Shown piece after piece: positions 15,773 through 21,572 of a DNA stretch of 21,572 bases. The stretch covers positions 1 to 21,572 of the forward strand of contig JAUYUF010000130.1 in assembly GCA_030694835.1 (NCBI GenBank), read 5' to 3'. A model generated the notes under the pieces. The model worked only from the letters and a program-made list of their open reading frames with translations. It did not search any database and was not told where the DNA came from. The DNA is from Flavobacteriaceae bacterium. GTDB taxonomy: Bacteria; Bacteroidota; Bacteroidia; Flavobacteriales; Flavobacteriaceae. The stretch's first letter is position 1. Every line of letters starts with the position of its first letter. The position numbers were made by a program, and so were the translations under genes.

Positions 15773-15796
15773 TAAAAGCTCTTTCGGGAGCTTTTA
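15773..15796 (+). terminator. Terminator of the metal-efflux operon
   Basis: TAAAAGCTC (15773-15781) and GAGCTTTTA (15788-15796) form a perfect 9-bp stem with a 6-base loop containing TTCG, 44 bp after the pump stop codon. T-rich sequence follows. Confidence 0.8.
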
Positions 15797-15894
15797 ACTT
15801 TTAAACTTTCAACATTTTAACTTTCAACTATTTCCTAAAAACCTCCTGCACATACTTCAATAAAAACCAACACTAAAAAACTGGTAACCGCTCC

Positions 15895-15955
15895 AAGCAT
15901 CCTACAGCTTTCTTTGTTGCTTTTTTTTCTTTGGGGTAATTAGGTTGATTTATTT
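15895..15955 (+). repeat. 61-bp repeat, right copy
   Basis: This is the second copy of the repeat at 8973-9033, in the same orientation, with some five substitutions and one indel. The two copies enclose the whole metal operon. It lies 135 bp before the histidine kinase, much like the first copy before the metal operon. The rest of 15797-16090 holds a tandem of aactttcaac-like units (about 15801-15828) and a weak -7-like TACATTCG at about 15987-15994. Confidence 0.75.
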
Positions 15956-16090
15956 CTTCAATTCATGGTTAATACCAAAAAATGAGTACATTCGCGCCCT
16001 CTCATAATTAAATTTTACAACTTTTTTCTTAAAAGAAAGATATTGTTCAATTAGTTGAGACTTGCTGTTTAATTATATATAGATAATTCT

Positions 16091-17557
16091 ATGAATAGAT
16101 ATTTAAAGAAGATTTTTAAGAATCCAGATATTCTTTTGCTTGTTGCTATTTTTACATCTGCTTTAATCCTGGTAATAGTAGGTATTCACACCTATAGTGT
16201 TGTAGATAAAGTGCTTAAAAATGCTGAGCATTCCAATTCAATAAGAGGTAAGGTTGAAAATATTCGTTTTTTAGATGAAGTTCTTATACACTCTGCTATA
16301 CTTGCTGCAAGCACAGGAGATATTAAGTGGGAAAAAAGATACTTACTTTTTGAGCCAAAATTGGATAGTGCTATCTATGAATTAACATCAATGGATCCAG
16401 AGCATTCTCTCCACCAAATAATGAATATGACAGCTATTGCAAATATTCAATTAGTAAAAATGGAACACCGGATTTTGGAACTTTCGCATCTTAAAAGACA
16501 AAATGAAGCCCTTGAAATTATTACAAGTAGTGACTATGAAAGGCAAAAAGCAATCTTTTCAAAAGGCCTTAATACATTCATTAAAAATCATGAACATGAA
16601 ACGGATCTGAAACAAATACAACTATCGAATGAAGTTAATCAAAATAGGTGGCTTTTTGGGTTAGTAATTTTAATACTCGCAATAAGCTGGGTTCCGATAG
16701 CGCACTTTATACGTAAAAATCGTCAACAAGTATTTAATTATAGTAAAGAATTAGAATTTCAAATTCAAGAGAAAAATAATTCAGAAATAAAATTAAAAGA
16801 AGCCAATAAACAAATAGAACAATCAAACATAGAATTGTTAAAGCTAAACGCAGAAAAGGATAAATTTTTCTCAATCATTGCTCATGATTTAAAAAGTCCG
16901 TTCAATTCCATTATCGGTTTTAGTGAACTTCTCATAATTAAGGTTCAGAAAAAGGAAATGGAAGCCATTGAAAAATATGCCAATATCATTCAACTTTCAT
17001 CTATGCGTGCCATGGATTTACTTATAAACTTGATGGATTGGGCTCGTTCACAAACTGGAAGAATGGAATTTAATCCCTTAAATCTTGATATAAGTATTCT
17101 TATCGATGAAATAGTACTGTTATTAAATGATGCAGCACTACAAAAATCGATTACTATCCATAAAAATTTAGTGAAACAAACCATTATTTATGCTGATAAA
17201 GATATGATAAGTATGGTATTGAGAAACCTGATTTCGAACGCCATAAAATTTACTAATATTGGAGGAATAATAACGATTACAACAGTAGAAAGTTCAAATG
17301 AACTCTTAGTTTCTGTAGGTGACAATGGTGTAGGAATTCCAAAATCTAGCATTGAAAAATTATTCCGAATTGATGAAAATTTTTCAACATCGGGTACTCA
17401 AAATGAAAAGGGAACTGGTTTAGGTTTAATACTTTGTAAAGAATTTGTAGAGAAACATAGTGGTAAATTAACTGTAAATAGCGAAATTGGAAAAGGTTCT
17501 GTATTCAGTTTTACAATTCCGCTCTGTAATTCGTCAACAAAAAGTGAACTGATTTAG
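16091..17557 (+). CDS. Membrane sensor histidine kinase, orphan
   Basis: The 488-residue protein has TM1 at about 14-34, an extracytoplasmic helical sensor region (35-186), TM2 at about 187-206 and a coiled-coil linker (215-257). The dimerisation/phosphoacceptor domain follows with H265 (FFSIIAHDLKSPFN). The ATP-binding domain has an N-box (N383 in RNLISNAIKFT), G1 DNGVGIP (411-417) and G2 GTGLGL (441-446), all intact. No PAS or HAMP domain is recognisable. The sensor region is mostly helical, like four-helix-bundle chemoreceptor domains, and has a few His and Met residues but no His-rich metal site. No response regulator is adjacent, so the partner must lie elsewhere. Whether it senses metals or envelope state is unknown; proximity to the efflux operon is only suggestive, since a terminator separates them. 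Confidence 0.92.
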   Translation: MNRYLKKIFKNPDILLLVAIFTSALILVIVGIHTYSVVDKVLKNAEHSNSIRGKVENIRFLDEVLIHSAILAASTGDIKWEKRYLLFEPKLDSAIYELTSMDPEHSLHQIMNMTAIANIQLVKMEHRILELSHLKRQNEALEIITSSDYERQKAIFSKGLNTFIKNHEHETDLKQIQLSNEVNQNRWLFGLVILILAISWVPIAHFIRKNRQQVFNYSKELEFQIQEKNNSEIKLKEANKQIEQSNIELLKLNAEKDKFFSIIAHDLKSPFNSIIGFSELLIIKVQKKEMEAIEKYANIIQLSSMRAMDLLINLMDWARSQTGRMEFNPLNLDISILIDEIVLLLNDAALQKSITIHKNLVKQTIIYADKDMISMVLRNLISNAIKFTNIGGIITITTVESSNELLVSVGDNGVGIPKSSIEKLFRIDENFSTSGTQNEKGTGLGLILCKEFVEKHSGKLTVNSEIGKGSVFSFTIPLCNSSTKSELI

Positions 17558-17664
17558 GATTAATCAAAAATTCTCAAGGTTGTGTCAATAAAAATATAAT
17601 CAATTGAATATTTTTTAAGATCGAATTATTAATGTAGCAGTATCTCAAAATCTGTGTAAGTGTA

Positions 17665-17698
17665 AAAAATAGCTTGGATGATCATTCAAGCTATTTTT
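17665..17698 (+). terminator. Palindromic terminator after the histidine kinase
   Basis: The arms 17665-17681 and 17682-17698 are complementary over 17 bp with one G/T mismatch, ending in TTTTTG. The centre is GATGATC, so the real loop is about 4-7 bases. It can work in both directions. The interval 17558-17664 before it also holds the second ctgtgtaagt sequence (17652-17661); 17699-17849 shows no convincing gene. Confidence 0.7.
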
Positions 17699-17849
17699 GT
17701 TTAATTTTAAAATTTATATAGACATGAAAAAAGTGGAATTATTTACCGATGAGTTTTGCAGGTATATGGTAATTAATATGTAGGAAATCTTATTTCATAT
17801 TATAGATTAATAACATACTTTTTTATAAGTTGCTTTGATATGTTATTTA

Positions 17850-18728
17850 TTATAAATCAAACAAATAGCCCATTCTCAGATTAAAGAAGCTGGTATTTTT
17901 TAAATTAGACTCATTGCCAATGGCATTGGGAAAATTGATGTTATAACCTAGTTCAAAATCAAAAGAGTTCGCACTAAATTGTAGCGGTATATTTAATTGA
18001 GTATTAATTAAATTAAAGACATCATTTGTGGTATAGGTAGTAAAAACTTGCCCCATACGAGTATAACTTTGAGCTAGTTCAATGGTTTGCTTTCCAGCTA
18101 TAATGCTTAGTTGAGGTCTTAATGCTAAGTTAGCTTTTTTGGTTTTCAGTAAATTAATGATGGCATAACTTGTAGAAGTTATTTGAATCGATTGTTCATT
18201 TCCAAATAAATAGGAAGAGGTGAACTGAGTGCCTAATGTTCTTTTTTTATCACGAATACTTAATCCTACACTAATATCATTGCTAAAAATATTAACATCA
18301 GTATTGTTGTAAAAATATTTTGAGTAAGAAGCGTAATATTTAAAGAGATTATTTTTACCAAAACTCTTGCCATAGCCTAATGTAGCTGTTGTCACATCCC
18401 ATTTGGGTTCAAGTTTACTGTAATAAATTCCATAGATACTCGCAAATAGTCCTGATGAATTCAGGTAAGTAATTTGAGGTCTTATATTGTATTGATCAAT
18501 GCCGATATCTCGACCAGAAAAATAAGTAGCATTATTATAATTGGTAGAAATGTAAAGTAACTGATAATTGGAAAGTAATGCCATTAATTCGTCAATATCA
18601 CTATCTTCTTGAAAAAGATCGTCAAGTATATCGTTTCTTTCTTTCTCGATTTCTGTAATAGGTAATACTTGTGAAATGGCAGAATATATTCCTGAAAGGA
18701 GTAAAAATAAAGTGAAGTATTTTTTCAT
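17850..18728 (-). CDS. Putative outer-membrane beta-barrel protein of the ECF module
   Basis: The 292-residue protein has a signal peptide (about 1-19, cleavage near AISQ-V). A short acidic helical segment (about 26-52) is followed by alternating hydrophobic/polar strands rich in Tyr, Phe, Ser, Asn and Thr up to the last residue, with repeated 10-14-residue strand patterns such as GLFASIYGIYYSKL and TLGYGKSFGKNNLFKYYASYSKYF. This indicates a barrel of perhaps 12-16 strands. No known family is recognised. It is 85 bp downstream of the Spy-like gene in the same direction, with a hairpin between, and has no ECF-type promoter of its own, so it probably comes from read-through. A cell-envelope role fits membership of an extracytoplasmic-stress regulon. 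Confidence 0.65.
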   Translation of the reverse strand: MKKYFTLFLLLSGIYSAISQVLPITEIEKERNDILDDLFQEDSDIDELMALLSNYQLLYISTNYNNATYFSGRDIGIDQYNIRPQITYLNSSGLFASIYGIYYSKLEPKWDVTTATLGYGKSFGKNNLFKYYASYSKYFYNNTDVNIFSNDISVGLSIRDKKRTLGTQFTSSYLFGNEQSIQITSTSYAIINLLKTKKANLALRPQLSIIAGKQTIELAQSYTRMGQVFTTYTTNDVFNLINTQLNIPLQFSANSFDFELGYNINFPNAIGNESNLKNTSFFNLRMGYLFDL

Positions 18729-18745
18729 AAAGATATTTTATTAAA

Positions 18746-18775
18746 ATAAGTAGTTGAAATTAATCAACTACTTAT
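18746..18775 (-). terminator. Hairpin between the Spy-like and barrel genes, partial terminator or processing site
   Basis: ATAAGTAGTTGA (18746-18757) and TCAACTACTTAT (18764-18775) form a perfect 12-bp stem with a 6-base loop. On the minus strand it is followed by TTTTAATA, a weak U-tract. It may reduce transcription into the barrel gene or protect the upstream message. Confidence 0.5.
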
Positions 18776-18813
18776 CACATTTAAACGGGGAATATTGTGC
18801 CAATTTTAATAAG

Positions 18814-19236
18814 TTAATTATGTTTTCTATGACCGCCAGCTTCATTGTTCATTTCACGCATTTTACTCATATTTTGAGATTGCATATGTTGGCGTTGTTC
18901 CGTACTCATTGAGTTTTTAAAAGTTTCCTTTAAGGCATCTATACTCGCTTTATTTTTAGCCATTAATTCTTTTTGTGCTGATGTAAAAGTTGAAACTAAA
19001 TTTTTGAGTCGTTCTTGTTTAGTAAGCTCTTTATTATCTAAAATAGATAATTGTTCAGCAGTTAGTGTAGCTTTAAAAGCTTCTCTGTTAGCAACAACTA
19101 ATTCTCGTTGTTGTTTCATAAGTTGTTGCTGTTCTTGTGTAAGGTTTTGCATAACCTCATTATTTTGAGATTGTACACTTGAAATTCCTATAAATAAGAA
19201 TAAAAAAAGTGTTGAGAATATTTTTAACGATTTCAT
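18814..19236 (-). CDS. Spy/CpxP-like periplasmic protein
   Basis: This 140-residue protein has a signal peptide cleaved near VQSQ-N (about residue 23). The mature part is almost all helix and charged/Gln-rich, with LTAEQLSILDNKEL around residue 58 matching the LTxxQ-type motif of Spy, CpxP and ZraP periplasmic proteins, and a degenerate second one, MSTEQRQHM, near 114. Q-, K- and M-rich helices follow, and the C-terminus is basic with His (GGHRKHN). Family members act as ATP-independent chaperones or modulate envelope-stress and metal-stress sensors. It has its own ECF-type promoter (19274-19300), although the sigma and anti-sigma genes lie upstream in the same direction. A chaperone induced by this sigma factor is the simplest reading. 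Confidence 0.7.
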   Translation of the reverse strand: MKSLKIFSTLFLFLFIGISSVQSQNNEVMQNLTQEQQQLMKQQRELVVANREAFKATLTAEQLSILDNKELTKQERLKNLVSTFTSAQKELMAKNKASIDALKETFKNSMSTEQRQHMQSQNMSKMREMNNEAGGHRKHN

Positions 19237-19273
19237 CTTTTAACTATTTAATTGTTTTTATACCAGATACTAA

Positions 19274-19300
19274 TTAGACCTGATTTTTTAAATAAAGTTT
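19274..19300 (-). promoter_or_regulatory. ECF-type promoter of the Spy-like gene
   Basis: On the minus strand AAACT (19300-19296), 15 bases, then GGTCTAA (19280-19274). The same motif pair and spacing occur at 20404-20430 and 20515-20541. AAC at -35 and GTC at -10 are hallmarks of ECF promoters. The predicted transcription start is about 30 bp upstream of the ATG at 19236. Confidence 0.75.
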
Positions 19301-19319
19301 TATTTCACTTAAATATATA

Positions 19320-19757
19320 TTATTCGGAACCTGTAACATGATTTATGATTTCTTCTTTTATATAATTGTCGACATATTCATTTACATGGCTTTCTTCAAC
19401 AAAAAGTGATGCCAATAAAACATCTTCTGCAGATACAACAAAATTATTGTTAGTGATATTTTCATTTTGAAAAGCATTTACAGTATCAGATACCATATTG
19501 GTAATAGTATCTGTTGATGAAGATTCATTGTGTTTAAATAGGGTGATGGTAAAAATTAATAATGCAGCTACTGTAGTAGACCACACTATAGTTTTTCTAG
19601 AGAATATCATTAGTTTACCTCTTTTTTTAGAAGAAACTTGAGATAAGATATTGGCTTTAGATTTAGAAAAATAATCCTCAGGCAACTGAAGTCCTAAATC
19701 TTCAATATGTTTTTTTTGATTTCTTTGATCAAACGAATCTAGTTTTGTAGTTTTCAT
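19320..19757 (-). CDS. Single-pass membrane anti-sigma factor
   Basis: The 145-residue protein has a cytosolic N-terminal part (1-54) with LQLPEDYFSKSKANIL (23-38), a motif common in flavobacterial proteins encoded right after ECF sigma genes. One membrane segment (about 56-74) and an acidic periplasmic C-terminal domain (75-145) follow. The N-terminal region would hold the sigma factor and the periplasmic part would respond to envelope stress. There is no zinc-binding HxxxCxxC anti-sigma motif, so recognition must be zinc-independent. It lies 16 bp after the sigma gene, in the same transcript. The function is assigned by position and topology. Confidence 0.75.
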   Translation of the reverse strand: MKTTKLDSFDQRNQKKHIEDLGLQLPEDYFSKSKANILSQVSSKKRGKLMIFSRKTIVWSTTVAALLIFTITLFKHNESSSTDTITNMVSDTVNAFQNENITNNNFVVSAEDVLLASLFVEESHVNEYVDNYIKEEIINHVTGSE

Positions 19758-19773
19758 TTTGATAGTATTTTTG

Positions 19774-20340
19774 TTAATCTAAGTATTTTATAAATAAATC
19801 CACGGACTCAATATTTCTTTCAATCATTTTAACAGCAGCATAATAGGAAGTTTTTATGGTATTTTCATTAATTCCTATAATAGTTTCTATTTCTTTAAAT
19901 TTCAGTTCATCATAATATTTTAACTGAAAAATTTGACGTTGTTTTTCAGGTAATTTTAACAAAATACGCTGCAACTTTAATTGAATTTCATTCCCTTCAA
20001 AAAAGACATCTTCCATTAGATCTTCTAAATATTGTTCACTGATATCATCAATGGAGGCATGGTATTTTTTTTTGTTATTTTCTAAAAACCGAATGGACTC
20101 ATTGTAGGCAATTTTATACATCCAGGTATGCAAAGAACTTTGTTGTTTAAATTTTGGGAGACTTTTATAAATTCTTATAAAGGTCTCTTGCAATACATCA
20201 TTGGCATTATCATGGGTAATTACCAACTTTCTAATATGCCAATACAATCGCTCTTGATAGAGATCTAGTAAATGTTTAAATGCTTTATCTTGATACTTGT
20301 CATTGATCAATTTTTCTATAAAACCAGCCTCGTCTGTCAA
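19774..20340 (-). CDS. ECF (extracytoplasmic function) RNA polymerase sigma factor
   Basis: The 188-residue protein has region 2 at about 21-90 (YQERLYWHIRKLVITHDNAN, then DVLQETFIRIYKSLPKF and TWMYKIAYNESIRFL) and region 4 at about 122-176 (LPEKQRQIFQLKYYDELKFK, then an HTH with GINENTIKTSYYAAVKMIE). There is no region 3 or extra domain. No ATG fits the 5' end: upstream the frame meets a stop after a few codons, so the start is TTG at 20340 or possibly a nearby ATT/ATA. A rare start codon would keep expression low. The predicted promoter at 20404-20430 matches the module's shared motif, implying positive autoregulation. It is co-transcribed with the anti-sigma gene and controls, by promoter match, the Spy-like and DUF4382 genes. 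Confidence 0.92.
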   Translation of the reverse strand: MTDEAGFIEKLINDKYQDKAFKHLLDLYQERLYWHIRKLVITHDNANDVLQETFIRIYKSLPKFKQQSSLHTWMYKIAYNESIRFLENNKKKYHASIDDISEQYLEDLMEDVFFEGNEIQLKLQRILLKLPEKQRQIFQLKYYDELKFKEIETIIGINENTIKTSYYAAVKMIERNIESVDLFIKYLD

Positions 20341-20403
20341 ATTATTGAATATAATTGGTTAAATAATTGATCATTTGATACGTTTTATATAATGCCTCGA
20401 ATC

Positions 20404-20430
20404 TTAGACCCATGAAATTGGAAATAGTTT
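20404..20430 (-). promoter_or_regulatory. Autoregulated ECF-type promoter of the sigma gene
   Basis: On the minus strand AAACT (20430-20426), 15 bases, GGTCTAA (20410-20404), identical in both boxes and spacing to the promoters at 19274-19300 and 20515-20541. The expected start point near 20397 gives a leader of about 55 bases before the TTG. Confidence 0.75.
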
Positions 20431-20514
20431 TAAAATTAATGTAAATTATTTATTTTCAAACTTTTTGTATCTATTTAAATAATTAATAAAAGGTAAAATA
20501 TTTTATCGAGTTCC

Positions 20515-20541
20515 AAACTTTTTGCAAAATGGGAGGTCTAA
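20515..20541 (+). promoter_or_regulatory. ECF-type promoter of the DUF4382 lipoprotein gene
   Basis: AAACT (20515-20519), 15 bases, GGTCTAA (20535-20541), facing right and divergent from the sigma promoter. The expected start near 20548 gives a leader of about 50 bases. A similar -35 sequence, caaactttttg, also occurs at about 20457-20467 but without a -10 box at the right distance. Confidence 0.75.
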
Positions 20542-20599
20542 GAAGTAAAAAGTTTTGAATTTCTAACAAAATAAATAACAATTATAAAATCACTCAATA

Positions 20600-21505
20600 A
20601 TGAAAAATCTTAAATTCTTAGCAGTTGCATTAACAATATTATTTGCAACAAGTTGTTCAAATGACAGCACAACCCCAAATACCTATGGAAATGTAACGGT
20701 GAAAATAACAGATGCACCAATGCACTATGATCAGTTTATGAAAGCAACAGTAACTATTGATAAAATAGAAATTGGAAACAGTGCAGACCCTGCTTCATTT
20801 ATCTTGTTAACTAACAATCAAAAGAAAGTAAATTTATTAGGATTAGTAAATGGTATCACACAAACAATGGCTAGTATCGATATTCCTGAAGGTGATTATA
20901 ATATGTTGCGTATTTATATTTCATCAACAGAAATGGAGATGAAAAATGGAACGAACTTTACCTATAATATGGCTCAAAATGGCTATTCAGGTAACGGAAT
21001 GATGCAAAATGGGATGATGTTAAACACTACTAATAAAAGTATTGATATCCCTTTAGAGAATATCTTAGCGGTATCTAATGGTAGTATGCATGAATTTTTA
21101 ATGGATATTGATGTAGAACATTCATTTATGTTAAATGGTGTTACATTTTCTGGAACTGGTTCATCTATGATGATGCAAATGACTGGCTTTACATTCAGAC
21201 CTATGTTGCGTTTTGTAAATATGCATAATGCTGGTACTTTTCAGGGAACTGTTCATGGCCCAAATGGTAATTTAGCAGATGCTACCGTTACTTTAATACA
21301 TAATGGAGTAGTTTATACTACAACACATACCAATCTAGATGGAAAATATAAATTGATAGGAATACCTGCAGGTGCCTATACAATTAAAGTAGAAAAAAAT
21401 GGCTATACTATCAATCCAGTTGGAAATGAAGCCAATATGGGCACATTGAATATGGTATCTGGTTTAAAAATGCTGATTGATTTTTCGATGATTGCCTCAA
21501 ATTAA
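20600..21505 (+). CDS. Met-rich DUF4382 lipoprotein with carboxypeptidase-regulatory-like domain
   Basis: The 301-residue protein has a lipoprotein signal peptide with Cys19 (LFATSC). Residues about 29-175 form a DUF4382 domain (GNVTVKITDAP, then VTIDKIEIGN and IDIPEGDYNMLRIYI). Residues about 212-290 form an Ig-like carboxypeptidase-regulatory domain (GTFQGTVHGPNGNLADATV, TNLDGKYKLIGIPAGAYTI). Between and within them are methionine clusters: NGMMQNGMML (about 132-141), SSMMMQM (198-204) and further Met up to NMHNAG. Such clusters are unusual for DUF4382 proteins and resemble periplasmic Cu(I)-binding or methionine-scavenging sequences. It is probably at the outer membrane. The ECF-type promoter at 20515-20541 places it in the sigma regulon. 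Its biochemical role is unknown. Confidence 0.82.
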   Translation: MKNLKFLAVALTILFATSCSNDSTTPNTYGNVTVKITDAPMHYDQFMKATVTIDKIEIGNSADPASFILLTNNQKKVNLLGLVNGITQTMASIDIPEGDYNMLRIYISSTEMEMKNGTNFTYNMAQNGYSGNGMMQNGMMLNTTNKSIDIPLENILAVSNGSMHEFLMDIDVEHSFMLNGVTFSGTGSSMMMQMTGFTFRPMLRFVNMHNAGTFQGTVHGPNGNLADATVTLIHNGVVYTTTHTNLDGKYKLIGIPAGAYTIKVEKNGYTINPVGNEANMGTLNMVSGLKMLIDFSMIASN

Positions 21506-21530
21506 ATATATATTTTGATATTATTAATAA

Positions 21531-21556
21531 GCCACTGAAAGGTGGCTTTTTTTTTT
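21531..21556 (+). terminator. Intrinsic terminator after the DUF4382 gene
   Basis: GCCACT and GGTGGC pair around a GAAA tetraloop (21531-21546), followed by a run of ten T. It lies 25 bp after the stop codon. Confidence 0.9.
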
Positions 21557-21572
21557 AATAAAATCTAAACTT

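Noticed and set aside
17724..17783. 19-codon frame starting MKKVELFTDEF
   Set aside because: It is too short, has no recognisable family and lies in decayed intergenic DNA; it might be a transposase scrap, but nothing supports it.

Overview
The window looks like the chromosome of a low-GC member of the Bacteroidetes, most probably Flavobacteriaceae. The evidence is AT-rich DNA, few Shine-Dalgarno sites, TAnnTTTG-type promoter elements, a Bacteroidetes-type tyrosine recombinase, a DUF4382 lipoprotein, and an ECF sigma/anti-sigma pair of flavobacterial type. There are three blocks.

Block 1 (1 to about 8250, all genes on the minus strand) is an integrated mobile island. From its right end it carries a tyrosine integrase (6809-8041), an unrecognised 339-residue protein (5744-6763), two small excisionase-like HTH proteins (5360-5647 and 5072-5356), a TOPRIM/RecA-like primase-helicase (3000-5072), a small winged-helix-like protein (2591-2833), and a large Type IIG restriction-modification enzyme as cargo (1-2439, cut by the window edge). 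The order int, HTH, HTH, primase recalls the Bacteroides mobilizable unit NBU1. A sequence resembling the 3' end of a tRNA-Ser gene (8233-8248), followed by a strong terminator, lies just outside the integrase. It is the likely right attachment junction. The intact tRNA and the other end should lie beyond base 1.

Block 2 (about 8250-15960) starts with scar DNA: a frameshifted, truncated second integrase and possible insertion-sequence ends. It continues with a plus-strand heavy-metal efflux operon: a small His-rich membrane protein, a TolC/CusC-like outer-membrane protein, a small His-rich lipoprotein, a CusB/CzcB-like adaptor with His-rich ends, and a CusA/CzcA-like RND pump. The operon ends at a terminator. 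A 61-bp imperfect repeat occurs on both sides of it (8973-9033 and 15895-15955).

Block 3 (16091-21556) holds an orphan sensor histidine kinase and then an ECF sigma module. The sigma factor (TTG start), the anti-sigma factor, a Spy/CpxP-like periplasmic protein and a putative outer-membrane barrel protein are on the minus strand. A Met-rich DUF4382 lipoprotein is divergent on the plus strand. Three upstream regions share the same two-part element, AAACT-N15-GGTCTAA, with identical spacing. It fits the AAC/GTC pattern of ECF promoters and predicts a self-contained envelope-stress regulon. A weaker match lies upstream of the metal operon at 8947-8973.
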